Assembly (NCBI GenBank): GCA_002102555.1
Contig: MCFL01000147.1
Location: 1 to 59,794, forward strand
Length of the DNA: 59,794 bases
Source: Catenaria anguillulae PL171
Taxonomy: Eukaryota; Blastocladiomycota; Blastocladiomycetes; Blastocladiales; Catenariaceae
Direction: 5' to 3'
Made by a program: the position numbers and the translations under genes. Every line of letters begins with the position of its first letter. The stretch's first letter is position 1. Positions 1-10,309 of this stretch are shown here, piece after piece. A model generated the notes under the pieces. It ran no database searches. It was given only the letters and a program-made list of their open reading frames with translations, and was not told the origin of the DNA.

Positions 1-309
1 CATTTGGTTTGCGTGCGTGAGCTGCCAATGGAGGAAATGGCTTGAGAACGTCGACTTTCAAGGTGTATTTACAAAGAGGACCAGAATTGATGACATGGAC
101 TCTGACCGAGCCAAGAGCAGACCCGTCTACGAACTACTACAAACAGGATCGGGTCACAGTCGGCTCTTGTTGGCACCCGTCGTGCTTGTCGGCGAGGCTC
201 TGAATGAATCAATCGAGCCACAAGTCAGTCTCGGGTCGTTCTCGCATCGGCAGGCCTTGGGGCCGTGACACTGGAGCCCCACCATCCCAAAATGCGCATG
301 TACCTTGAC
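1..309. other. Intergenic, 3' side of SOD
   Basis: No coding frame in this stretch looks like protein: the open frames are short and have no family resemblance. It lies downstream of the SOD stop codon. The upstream neighbour is outside the window. Confidence 0.5.
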
Positions 310-856
310 TTACTTGGCAATGCCAATCACACCGCAAGCCACACGCCCGCCAGCATTGCCTGTGGTGGCCGACAACTCGTGGCCGCCTTGCCCAAATCAT
401 CCTGATCGGCGTGCACAACCACAGTGCGGCCAACGATCGAATGCACGCCGACAAGCGTGATGATTTTGTCGGTGATGGTGGCGCGGGCAATGCCGTCAGC
501 GGCCGCCGTGATGTTGCCCAAGTCACCGGCGTGGCGCACAGCGTCCGTGGGTGCGCCGTGCGTGTGGCCGGCGGGGTTGAAGTGCGGGCCGGCAGAGACA
601 CAGCCGTTGGTGTTGTCGCCAATTCGCTAAGGTGGACGTGACATGGAGTGCGTGATGAGTCAGCACGTCTTGGAGAGGAGATCGCTGAGCGTGTTTGGAA
701 AAGGAGGCGTACTGGATGTGGAAGCCGTGCTGGCCGGGCTTGAGGCCGTGGATGGTGGCCTCAACAGTGACGGGCGCGGATTCGGATTCTTGCGTAAAAG
801 TCACGGTGCCCGTGACACCGGCTGTCGCCGCGGAGAACTGCAACTGCCTTGACCAT
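310..856 (-). CDS. SOD1: Cu/Zn superoxide dismutase
   Basis: Dismutates superoxide to peroxide and oxygen in the cytosol. The start at 856 gives the canonical beginning [12 protein letters not shown]. Exon 1 (856-713) continues with GVTGTVTF and the copper-binding HGFHIH, whose last His codon is split by an 86-bp intron (712-627, GTACGC...TTAG). Exon 2 carries [32 protein letters not shown], the zinc/copper region and a GVIGIAK end. Length is about 149 residues, normal for the family. The frame needs three one-base corrections: an extra C near 820, a missing T near 621-622 and a missing G near 386-387. All other conserved residues are intact, so I read these as assembly errors; a young pseudogene is the alternative. 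A GTAAGT overlaps the stop region, but a stop here fits the family end. Confidence 0.9.
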
Positions 857-1905
857 GATGAAAGCTGTATGATTTCTTGGGGGGATGCTTGGACGATCGT
901 TAGTTACGTTTTTACGTGCAAAGTTGCAAGTTGGGTCAAGAGCGGGGGCCGTAGCGCTATTTATCGGCCCAAAGAAATCAAATCACGCATCGGCATTCCG
1001 TCCCCAAAAATGCCTCTTCTCCCGACAGCTGACAGCCAACGTTTTGTTCCTCAAAGATCGATCGATGATGACTGTGTCATGTGCACGCGTGTTTGCTGCC
1101 GAGAGACCGGAACGCGCTCATCGGCGACCCACTTATTGTTTGTCCGCAGATCCTGGAAGAACCTCTGCGCTTAGTCGCTGAATCCGCTCCGCACTGTCTT
1201 AGGATCCTTTTCAAAGATTATAAATCTCTAATGCACGTCGGGCTCAAGCCTTTTCAAACACAGGAGATGCTGCACAGCCATTATGGCAGACCTGGGGCGG
1301 CTGAAATGTCTGCAGGAAGCTGAGATGGGTTCGCGATCCTTGTTCGAGAAAGTGCGTCCATCCATGCCATTCAACAGGGCCAATTCAGTATAAGTCGGGT
1401 AGGTACGGTGTCAGCCGCGAAGGAGGACTGCGAGGACGAGATGACGGCAGGCAGCAAGGTATTAAAAAAAGAGCAATCGTTCCCCAGCCCATTGACCAAC
1501 CATGGTGAGTGGGAACTCAGAGCACGCAGTCATAACATAAGAAATGGCTTGACATTTTTCATTCATCATCAACACTTCATGACGTGATGCTTTCTGCCGT
1601 ATCACCCCCTAACAACCGACAGGTTCGTTATCCCTTCCCGATCGTGGTGGATCGGGACGGGCGCTGACGGGCCGGCGACGCGGCCGCCGCAGCCTGCAGC
1701 TTGTCTGCGTGGTGCTATCATTAGCGCTGTGCAGTGTGGCCAATTGAAAGAGTGAACCCCAACACGTTCTGAGCCATTCCAACGGTCAAGTCTATAAAGC
1801 TGCCGCGTACCCCTCGCTCCTTGCTCCCGTCTCTTGCTCTCCACAGGTAAGAGTTCTTCCATGCACACTTGAAAATCCACCACATATCCATATCCATATC
1901 CCACC
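857..1905. other. Intergenic region between divergent SOD and transaldolase genes
   Basis: About 1.05 kb between two divergently transcribed genes, so it should hold both promoters. No convincing coding sequence was seen. It contains a TATAAA at 1793-1798 and a GTAAGAG after CCACAG at about 1843-1852, which could be a 5'UTR splice donor, though I could not pair it with an acceptor. Confidence 0.5.
1793..1798 (+). promoter_or_regulatory. Candidate TATA box of the transaldolase gene
   Basis: TATAAA lies 108 bp upstream of the transaldolase ATG at 1906 and is followed by a pyrimidine-rich stretch. The position fits a TATA element with a short leader. This is inferred from motif and spacing only. 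Confidence 0.4.
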
Positions 1906-2944
1906 ATGTCGTCCATTCTTGACCAACTCAAGCAGATCACCACCATCGTTGCCGACACTGGCGACTTTGACAGTACGGTCCAGTCCGCCATCACCATCAC
2001 CATTTGGGACTTGGCTCTGACGTCGTATCCGCTGACTTTGCAGGTATCGCGCAATACAAGCCCACCGATGCCACCACCAACCCGTCGCTCATCCTTGCCG
2101 CCGCGCAAAAGCCTCAGTACGCCCGCCTCATTGACGATGCCGTCGCCTACGCCAAAAAGCAATCCACGGACCCCTCCGCGCAACTCGAGCACGCCACCGA
2201 CAAGCTGCTCGTCAACTTTGGTGTCGAGATCCTGAAATTGATCCCCGGCCGCGTGTCGACCGAAGTCGATGCCCGCCTTTCGTTTGACACGCAAGCCACC
2301 ATCAACAAGGCCCTGCACTTGATTTCGCTCTATGACCAAGCCGGTATTGGCAAGGACCGCGTGCTCATCAAGATTGCGTCCACGTGGGAGGGCATCCAGG
2401 CCGCGCGCGTGCTTGAGCGTGACCACGGTATCCACTGCAACTTGACGCTCTTGTTTTCCTTCACGCAAGCCGTGGCGTGCGCCGAGGCCAAAGTCACGTT
2501 GATTTCGCCTTTTGTTGGCCGCATCTTGGACTGGTACAAGAAGTCGACGGGCCAGGCATATGCCGATGCCGCCACCGACCCGGGTGTGCTCTCGGTCACG
2601 CGCATCTTCCACTACTACAAGGCCCATGGGTACAAGACCATTGTCATGGCGCTTCGTTCAGGAACACGGGCGAAATCACCGAGTTGGCTGGGTGCGACTT
2701 TTTGACTATTTCGCCCGCCTTGCTTGCCGACCTGCAAAAGGCCGAGGGCAAGCTCGTCACAAAGCTCAACAAGGCAGAGTCGGCCACCAAGGCCGACAAG
2801 AAGCGCACCGAGACGACCGAGCAAGTGTTCCGGTGGGAGCTCAACGAGGATGCCATGGCCACCGAAAAGTTGAGCGAGGGCATTCGCAAGTTTGCCGAGG
2901 ATACTGTCAAGCTCGAGTCCATCATCACGGCCAAGCTTGCCTAA
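1906..2944 (+). CDS. TAL1: Transaldolase
   Basis: Pentose-phosphate enzyme that transfers a dihydroxyacetone unit from sedoheptulose-7-phosphate to glyceraldehyde-3-phosphate through a Schiff-base lysine. Exon 1 (1906-1972) codes [21 protein letters not shown] 71-bp intron (1973-2043, GTACGG...TTTGCAG) splits the Ser of [12 protein letters not shown]. Exon 2 has [10 protein letters not shown], the active-site segment [18 protein letters not shown] and GRILDWYK, and a C-terminal half with [12 protein letters not shown]. Predicted length is 322 residues, typical of fungal enzymes. The frame breaks at ATGGC (2648-2649), where the family requires one more G to read [10 protein letters not shown]; both sides are otherwise perfect, so I favour a homopolymer sequencing error. 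The stop is TAA at 2942-2944. Confidence 0.95.
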
Positions 2945-3144
2945 ATCTTTGGTTGATCACGCCATACCCCTATCCAATTCACTCTGTCGCTCGCTCGTGA
3001 CTTTGGTTGTTGTTTCATGTTTCATGTTGCCGGTAGCCCCTTTGTGTGCATGGTCCAATTCTCAACGTAGTTGCCGAAATGAGAAGAAAAAAAATCATAT
3101 GAATATGCGTTTGTTTATATGTACTTGCCCACCAACCCAAATCA

Positions 3145-4129
3145 TCACGGACCACCCTGCCCCTTTCCCCCCGCCCTTTCCTGTTCCTGCCCATTCATCT
3201 CCTTCCTCATGGCCACGCGCTCGGCCGTTGCCTCCACCAACCCCTCCTTGAGCTCCAAAATGGCATTCATGGCGCGATACATGCGCTTCCTCCCAGCCTC
3301 TGCCTTGGCTGCTCTGGCCTCGAGCTGCTCCTTCAACCCGTTGATTTCGCGCTCGTACGCCTCAATCACCCTCCGCGTCTCGTCCCTGCTCGGCACCTTG
3401 CGCACTTCGGCCATTTGCCGCTCGTACTCGATCTTTTCGTCGAGCTGCCGCTCGAGCGCAGCCACTTTGGCTTGCCTCGCCTCGATGGCCGCCAAGGTGG
3501 CGCGCTGCGCTTGGTCAGAAAGCATGCGTGCGTGTGTTTCTTGGGATTGTTCTTGTAGAGAGGTCAACGTGGACAAGTGGGTGCGTGCAACGGCGGTTTT
3601 GGCGAGTTCAGCACGCAACGTGGCCAGGGTCGCTAGATCTTCAAGTGCATCTGGGTCGTTGGCGTCAACATCCTCAGGCTCAGGCGAATCGACGGGTGCG
3701 TCCACGTCCACCATGCGTGTGTCGCCGTCCGGATCGGTGGCGGCGGCAGAGGCGGGTGGCGGGAACAGCGAGTGTTGCAGGGAGGCGACGGCTTGGTTGA
3801 GCGGGTCAAAGAGGTCCTCGTCCATGCGCTTGAAGCCGACACCGCGAGAGTGGATGCTCTCTGCTCAAGTGGACGAAAAAGGACGAGAGGACAAGCCCCG
3901 TCAGAATTGGCAAAGCTATACGCATGCGCACTGCAAGAAACTTACCGAGGATGCTTGGGACATCCCATGACTCGAGTTGCCATGGAGACTTTGGTGTAGT
4001 TGTGAGAAGAACGTCGGTGCCCACCAACGGCGATGGTCCGTGTCCCAGGTCGCCGTTGCCGTTGCCGTTGCCGTTGCCAGCAAGGCTGCTTGGAGCTGGG
4101 CTTGAGCTGGATGACATGAGAGCATTCAT
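3145..4129 (-). CDS. Coiled-coil protein resembling THO complex subunit 7
   Basis: Two exons: 4129-3946 and 3860-3145, with an 85-bp intron (GTAAGT...GAGCAG), giving 299 residues. The N-terminus is low complexity with a (GN)4 repeat, then WDVPSILESIHSRGVGFKR, a Pro/Asp-rich linker, and a long coiled coil in the second half. The stretch KIEYERQMAEVRKVPSRDET followed by an EREINGLKEQL heptad and ILELKE resembles the conserved core of THOC7/Mft1 subunits, which help couple transcription to mRNA export. That assignment rests on remembered family pattern only. A different nuclear coiled-coil protein is possible. It lies tail to tail with transaldolase. Confidence 0.5.
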
Positions 4130-4201
4130 TGCGTAAAGTGTATTCTAAAGCATGCCTATATGTAAAATATCATCGATACATATCAACATCATGGATCATG
4201 G

Positions 4202-4801
4202 TCACTCCTTTTTGTCGGTATTCCTCTCGCTCACCATTCGCTCCCGATCGCCCCAGTAAAACTCTTCTGCCGCCGTAATCCCATACACACCGACTTGCAA
4301 CATGGCCGAGCTCACAATCGTCAGCGGAATCAAGTTGCGCGACTTGATTCCCTTGAGCGTGTTGGTCACCAGGTACGTCAGCGACCATGCCGTGGCCATG
4401 GACGGCCCATTGACGGCGTCGCCAGAGTGGATCGCATACGTTGACAGCCCAAACATGGATGTGAAGCCAATGAGTTGCAGGTAGGGAGGTAGGCCGGGCA
4501 TTTTGACGGCGGATTTCGGGAGCGAGGCAATGCCTGTTCGAATGAATGTGTTTGTCGATTAGACGTGCGCGGGAGACAAGACGCAAGGAAACGGCGGCGT
4601 ACAGAGGCCAGTGGTCAGGGCCGCGGGAAAGTACCACGACGACAGCTCTTCGGGGACATTGGATCGCCAGGTGCGCAGCATGGATTCGATGTGGGCATTC
4701 TTGGCAAGCCCGGCCCTCTCGGTCGTTGTCGCTGTCGATGGAGCTTGGGCGGTGGCACCCGAAGCAGCGGTGGCGGTGGCGGGACTTGTCGGATCAGACA
4801 T
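4202..4801 (-). CDS. Small membrane protein, Aim19-like
   Basis: Exon 1 (4801-4603) starts MSDPTSPATATA, an Ala/Thr-rich leader, then MLRTWRSNVPEELSSWYFPA. A 69-bp intron (GTACGC...AACAG) leads to exon 2 (4533-4202) with PYLQLIGFTSMFGLSTYAIH, GDAVNGPSMATAWSLTYLV and a third hydrophobic stretch. Total is 176 residues. The pattern of three to four short hydrophobic segments and the GDAVNG/ATAWS motif recall the fungal Aim19 family, linked to mitochondrial inheritance in yeast, probably in the inner membrane. The start was chosen as the first ATG after an in-frame GTG. The family call is from memory and moderate; the gene itself looks sound. Confidence 0.5.
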
Positions 4802-5474
4802 GGTACGTTTGCTCACGCAATAGATGGCTGTTGCGTTGAGTATCGTTTCTCAAGATGCAAGGTCCATTCGGTGCGGATCTATGTATGTTGCTGAGCGAGC
4901 TGTGGTTTGTGATGCCGGGAACCGAGGTGCGATTTTGATCCAGATGGTCAACAGGCCGAAGTCCTGGAGTTTTCTACGCACTATGTACCAACCAGCTTAC
5001 CAGGACGAGCCTGAGTTGGGTTTGGAAATGGACGCTGCAGGTATCGCCAACACATATGCCTATCATAGGTTGACCCGAGTGGGCAGTGCAAGCTGGGCAG
5101 ATTGCAAGTTGTTGTCTTTGCATTGCAGGCGCGACCCCACTGCCGCTCAAAATGTCAGGATAGCACACGATTCATTGAGGAGACAGGGGTACTAATTAAA
5201 TCGTATTAGTACCCACTGGAGGAGACTTGTCTGTCGGATTATCCGTCCTTACTCACCGGCATTTCCACATTGCGATTGGACCTCCCCATTGGACGCGCAA
5301 CGAGTCTTGGACAAGATCTGGACATGGGGGGGGGGGCACATCGAACAGCGCGGATTTCGCTAGAAAAGCCATGACTATTCCCACCGCCCCGCACCCGCAC
5401 CGGCCCAATGCAGCTCAGGTTCAATAAGACACTGTCTACCCGTGCATCTTGATCCACCTATTGTCACCACGGCA
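4802..5474. other. Intergenic with G-run
   Basis: Divergent promoter region of about 670 bp between the Aim19-like gene and the first ApoL-like gene. No coding frame is supported. It contains an uninterrupted run of 11 G at 5326-5336. Confidence 0.5.
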
Positions 5475-6461
5475 ATGACTTTCACCGATACAATTCACGC
5501 ATTTTCGGCCGTCCGTGCGTTTCTCGACAAACCCGACCAAGTCACTCGTTTCTTCGAGTCGGAGGGCCAATTCGTGTGGTTTCTCATCGGCACCGCCAAT
5601 TTTCTTCGGGTCATTACCGAGCACGACGACCATTTCTTGCAGAGCCGTGTCGACGCCTGGAAACAAGACTTGCACCTCGCCATCTGCCGTTTCCAGGACA
5701 TTGCGATTGGCGTTTCAAGCTCCAACGTGGCCACGAGCACCTTGTCGCTGCTCCCCTTCGTTGGCTTGTTCTTTGCTGCCAGCGGCGCCATCGTCAGCCT
5801 GTCGACAAAGCACGAGATGGAAAATCGAATCAACCACATGAATCATCTTTTTGAACTCGGCTCTCGGCTCACCGCAGTGTTTGACCATGTGGGTTGGATC
5901 ACCGAGTACCTTGCCATGACCAAGGCCATGGGCTTGTTCCCAGCGGGAGGCGACGACGAGCCCGAGTTTGCCAAGTTGCGCCAGGGTATTCTGGCCTTGG
6001 CCGTTGTCGCGGCCAAGCACGACGGCGAGATTTCCCACGAGTTCATGTACAAGCTCATCAACAACTCAGGAGCGGCCCTGGTCGAATTTCAACAACATGG
6101 CATTATTGACACATCGAGTTTCAAGGACTTGCACGCACGCCTCACCAAAGCCGAATCGCACTCGGCGCTCAAGCTGCTCGAACCCATGGGCGCACCAGGA
6201 TACTCGGCGGCCATCAACATTTCTATCGCCACCGCGCATCAAGTCGCGAATCAACTGACCACGTTCGCACAACGACCCAACAAGTCGTTTTCCGGGCTAG
6301 GGTCATTTGTGGGTGGCATGGCCATCAACGTGGCGATTGAGGACATTGTGAATGCGTGCAAGGTTCGCGACGAAGCATGGGATCGGTATGGGCGGAGGTG
6401 TTTGGAGTTGGACGGGATTGCAAATGATGTAACGGCTAGCGTGCGGAAGCTCATGACGTGA
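5475..6461 (+). CDS. Apolipoprotein-L-like helical protein, copy A
   Basis: Single exon, 328 residues, first ATG of the frame (MTFTDTIHAFSAVRAFL). The N-terminal third is amphipathic helix. It is followed by the segment FQDIAIGVSSSNVATSTLS and a hydrophobic hairpin (LLPFVGLFFAASGAIVSLS, about residues 95-115), then helices, and a C-terminal block (AINVAIEDIVNACKVRDEAW) ending in a charged helix. This order of central hairpin, later Gly-rich membrane-like segment and terminal amphipathic helix matches the plan of vertebrate ApoL proteins, which insert into membranes. It is a paralog of the next gene on the opposite strand. Function is not known; the ApoL comparison is an inference from pattern, not from a search. 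Confidence 0.8.
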   Translation: MTFTDTIHAFSAVRAFLDKPDQVTRFFESEGQFVWFLIGTANFLRVITEHDDHFLQSRVDAWKQDLHLAICRFQDIAIGVSSSNVATSTLSLLPFVGLFFAASGAIVSLSTKHEMENRINHMNHLFELGSRLTAVFDHVGWITEYLAMTKAMGLFPAGGDDEPEFAKLRQGILALAVVAAKHDGEISHEFMYKLINNSGAALVEFQQHGIIDTSSFKDLHARLTKAESHSALKLLEPMGAPGYSAAINISIATAHQVANQLTTFAQRPNKSFSGLGSFVGGMAINVAIEDIVNACKVRDEAWDRYGRRCLELDGIANDVTASVRKLMT

Positions 6462-6957
6462 TTTTACTGCCGGAGCTTAAGAGGGTCCGCGATCAGTATG
6501 TTGTCGCATGAATACGTGCTGTAGTTCTTCACCAAAATTCGAGCAAAGATGTGTGTCAGTCGTGTCCGCTTCCTATCGAGCGCCATGGATCCAATGCCCT
6601 CCAAAAAGACATGACGCAATCGACTTGAATAATGAGAAAGTTCGATTACGGAAGTGTCTACACCCGAGCTCCACAATGTGCAGTCAAATCTTGCCACGAC
6701 TGACCAGGAGCTGACCAGGAGCGTTTCATTCGGATTTGATTGATCCTGTGTATCATCATGCCAAAGGCGTCTCAAGTCAGGCACTGCGAACTGCATGTAT
6801 CAAGGGGCACAACAGCATTGAAATATAATCCCACAGAAACATCTCACAAATGCAATATGTACAATAAAAGGCCACGCTTCCTGGGCCTCTTCGACATAAC
6901 GTCGCACTCAGGGTCGCACTCCATCACGCCACACTCGAATACACACACCTGAGCAAC
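6462..6957. other. Convergent 3' intergenic region
   Basis: About 500 bp shared by the 3' ends of two convergent paralogs. It holds an AATAAA near 6865 on the + strand that could serve the upstream gene. No coding frame is supported. Confidence 0.45.
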
Positions 6958-8001
6958 CTAATCGCTCCTCATCAGTTCCTCAACGTTCGCTGTCAATTCG
7001 CTGGCAATCTTGTCCAATTCGGCGCAAATTTTCCCATAGCATTCCCACGCGTCGTCTCGAGCTTTGCATGCCTGGACCACATCGTTAATCGCAAATCCAA
7101 ACGCCACAACGCCCGCAAGTCGCCCCAATCCACGCAACGCATGTGTGGTGCGCAGAATTGTGCCACCGAAACGGCCCGCAACTTGATGAACTGTATTCAC
7201 GACACCCATCCGAATGGCCAGATTCGCGGCAGCAGTGAACCCGCGCGGTCCCATCATTCCCAGAAGCCGCGCAGCAGCAGCAGCGCCTGCCATGGCGACG
7301 CCTTGGGTCAGACTCAGATGCAGCTCAGTAAAGTCGGTCTTGGAAATCGGAGCGCCAGGCCGTTCAAGGTCGCATAGGGCAGCGTCTGACGTGTTGATAA
7401 GTTCTTGGACAAAGTTGCACGATATATCCCCTTCGTGCTTGGCCGCAACAAGGACAATCACGAGGATCCCATGGTACAGGCTCTTGTACGCGGGCTCTTC
7501 GGGAAACTTTTCCATGGCGTTTGTCAAGGAAATGTACGCTGGCAACCCGGGCACGCCATGAAAGACGCTCGAGAGCTCGGATCCCTTTTTCAACTCCTCG
7601 TTCATGCGATTGGCGCGCGCCTCGATCTCGGGCATGGTCGCAAGCCCGACAATGGCGGTGCCTGCAGCAAAGAACAGGCCGATCACAGGTACAAGCGACA
7701 GGGTGCTCGTGGCGACGTTGGAGCTCGATACGCCTACGGCAATGTCTTGAAACTCGCGAATTGCATGCTCGCAATCGGATTTCCACGCATTGACCTTGGA
7801 TTTGAGAAGCTTGGTGCCGCTGCCAGAGGAGGCGGATTCGACCGAACGGAAGAAGCGTGCTGTGTCGGCAAGTAGTTCCAAGAACTTGGCTTCAGATTCA
7901 AAGTAGGCCTTGACTTGCTCGGGGCGGTCGAGAAAGCGGCGCACGAAGGTGATGGCACGAACGGTTTCCGCGAAGGGGTTGGGCGCGATGTCGATGGTCA
8001 T
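6958..8001 (-). CDS. Apolipoprotein-L-like helical protein, copy B
   Basis: Single exon, 347 residues from ATG 8001 (MTIDIAPNPFAETVRAI), chosen because it aligns with the start of copy A; an in-frame ATG at 8082 would add 27 residues. It has the same plan as copy A: EFQDIAVGVSSSNVATSTLS, a hydrophobic hairpin SLVPVIGLFFAAGTAIVGLA, and a C-terminal HALRGLGRLAGVVAFGFAI followed by DVVQACKARDDAW and a charged helix ending in EELMRSD. The C-terminal Gly-rich segment plus helix resembles the ApoL tail. Copies A and B are arranged tail to tail, so the pair probably arose by local inverted duplication. No signal peptide was seen. Confidence 0.8.
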   Translation of the reverse strand: MTIDIAPNPFAETVRAITFVRRFLDRPEQVKAYFESEAKFLELLADTARFFRSVESASSGSGTKLLKSKVNAWKSDCEHAIREFQDIAVGVSSSNVATSTLSLVPVIGLFFAAGTAIVGLATMPEIEARANRMNEELKKGSELSSVFHGVPGLPAYISLTNAMEKFPEEPAYKSLYHGILVIVLVAAKHEGDISCNFVQELINTSDAALCDLERPGAPISKTDFTELHLSLTQGVAMAGAAAAARLLGMMGPRGFTAAANLAIRMGVVNTVHQVAGRFGGTILRTTHALRGLGRLAGVVAFGFAINDVVQACKARDDAWECYGKICAELDKIASELTANVEELMRSD

Positions 8002-8082
8002 TTTTTGTGAAAGAGGGGGGTGGGAGTCTTGTGGTGTGGTGGTGGGAATCGCGAGATTTGCTGGTTGTTGGGTCGTGATCAT

Positions 8083-9310
8083 TCGTTGACGGGCGACGGC
8101 ACGACGCGCCTCTTGTACCTCGAGTCAGCAAAGTGACTTGTCTCAGGATAGGAATACGTCGGTGGAAGGGGGACATAGCTGCCGGCCAACTGACGTGGAA
8201 GTAGGTATCTCGCTTGTCATAACCAAGTCACAGCGCGCGAGCGAAACTGTCTTGCGTTCATAGCCGACCGCTTTTCGCCTACCGCTTGCTGCGCTTACGC
8301 CTCCTCCTTCCCCTCGTCCCAACTATACCTACCCTTCCTTCTGCTTGATGGACTCGCAAATGCTGCTACATAAGACTAGATACGAGAGTCAAAGCGCAAA
8401 AGAGAGAGAAACTGCCCCGCGGTCACAATTCACCGCTGTCCGTACGTTTCTCACTGCGCTTCTAATATCCCCGCCCGCCGTACCAACTCATTTCTTTGCG
8501 CATCCGTTTCCCATGAGCGTTTGGGTGACTAGTAATGTAGGTTGGGTTGGATTCATCCAAAAAGTGCGCGTCAGGTTCGGTCCTACATACCATTAACTGT
8601 TGTCGATACTCGCAAGGTTGGGAAATTCGTGATAGAATTCCATTCCGCGGTGAGGTCACGGTCATGGATCATGGCGGCCACGACACATGCAATAAACCTA
8701 CATATGAGGCCATGGGAAAAGGAGTGGCAAGTGCTACGTTGAGCGGCGTCGCTGTTGATGGAAGCTTGGGAAATGACACTGATTGAGTTTGAATGGGGTA
8801 CATGATAATCGTCGGACAGGAATTGGTGACAAAACCAAGGTGACAAACTAAGGTCAAGCGCATACTCGATTGAAGTCCAACAGTCAAAGACCAATACGCT
8901 CGAGTGTCATCCACTGCGCCAGAGTTGTGTTGCGACTAGTCATTCGCGGCGGCTGTGTCACATGCATCGTTCGCTCTTGTTTGCCACCCAGCGCGTGTTC
9001 CCACCAAGGCAACGTTTTGGGTGCATGTTGGTCTAGATTGTCGAGAAGTAGGGCTCAAGCTGATCCCAATTCCAGGGCCGAGCTCTCTCGTCGAGCTACC
9101 AATCCAGGCAGCAGAAATAACCGCGCCAACTTGCGTTGACAATCGCTTTTTGGGTTGCTCCGAGTCGATGGATGTGAAGATATAGTAATACCGGGCTTGC
9201 GTAGAAGCCGCAAGACGGATGCATGACAAACGTGTGATGCTGTGTTCATCAGTTCGATTCGACAGACCAGCAAGTACTCTTTGTACAGACCCCAAATGTT
9301 CAACCGCCAG
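8083..9310. other. Intergenic region
   Basis: Roughly 1.2 kb with short overlapping frames on both strands, none with codon use or motifs suggesting a protein. No RNA gene or repeat was recognised. Confidence 0.45.
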
Positions 9311-10027
9311 TCAATCAAGTGGGAAAAACATCTCTTCCGGGACGGACGCTGGGCCCTTCCAGCAGGTTAACCGCCTGCTTTCCCGTGGCATCCAGCCCCG
9401 GGTGAAAGTAACCGCTCTTTTCAAGCTGTCAATCCAAACGTGAAACAAATCCTTGGTGCGCTGCTGAAAGAAAAAACCTTGAGCGCCATCAATTGGCATG
9501 CCTTTCCGTGCTGCGCGTTCCAAGGCATATTTAGTCTGATACTTCTTGCCAGACAAGGACCACCAGCGTAACACATTGACGTGGCCCGCCGCGCAAGCAT
9601 GCTCGACTCCCTTGGCGGTCCACTCTCCAACGGGCAACCCGGACTCGTAAAACCACCAATTCAGAGAGTCGATCGAGCCACACGCCGTAGCGTGGTCGAT
9701 TACGGATGGAAACACCTTGACCACATTGCGAATGGGCCGCCCATCGACCTCTTGGCTCCACTTGAGCAAAAACTTGAGCGTCGACACGCAATCAAACTGA
9801 GACACATGGTCCACATCGATCCATGGAAAGTGGATAAACACAGCCTTTGTCGGCGACGGCACGAGGTCGCGTGGGAGGATGCACAGGAGTCGGCCAGTCG
9901 TTTGGAGGTTCTAGTGGCAAGCGACAGTGGTGATGCGCACGGCTGTGGTGATGATGAGGTCGTGGGTGTCGAGGGGAAGTTTGGGCGGCGGCGAGGCGGC
10001 CGCGGCCGGCAGCGAGTAGGATGGCAT
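9311..10027 (-). pseudogene. Decayed or truncated ankyrin-type repeat gene
   Basis: The frame opens at ATG 10027 with MPSYSLPAAAASPPPK and LDTHDLIITTAVRITTVACH, meets an in-frame TAG at 9913-9911, and continues in the same frame to 9311. The body has FIHFPWIDVDHVSQFDCV, TACGSIDSLNWWFYESGLP and CAAGHVNVLRWW, which are degenerate ankyrin-like units of the kind found in large zoosporic-fungus families with conserved WW pairs. Only about three units are left, where family members usually have many. The tail after the last unit does not resemble repeats. No intron can remove the stop at a plausible size. I read it as a relic; a sequencing error at the TAG is possible. Confidence 0.45.
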
Positions 10028-10309
10028 TGTACGAGTGGATTGCATTGAGTATCGTTCATCGAATCGCCGTGATGTACCCTCGCCGCGTCGTCGTTTTGTT
10101 GGGACCTGATGTGGCCGGAGCGCCCAAGTTGGACAAGGATGAGCGTCTTGCATCTGCGGCGAAGCGTGCAATGCTCTGAGATAACATCCAACGACAAATA
10201 CATACATACATATCATACGACAAAAGGAGAAGTGCGTGGTATGACATCGTGACATGGATTGAATAACACCGAAAGCGAAACCGTGCAATGTTAAATGAGT
10301 GACTCTTAC

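Noticed and set aside
1602-2627. Minus-strand ORF of 341 residues over transaldolase
   Set aside because: Shadow of a clearly conserved gene on the + strand.
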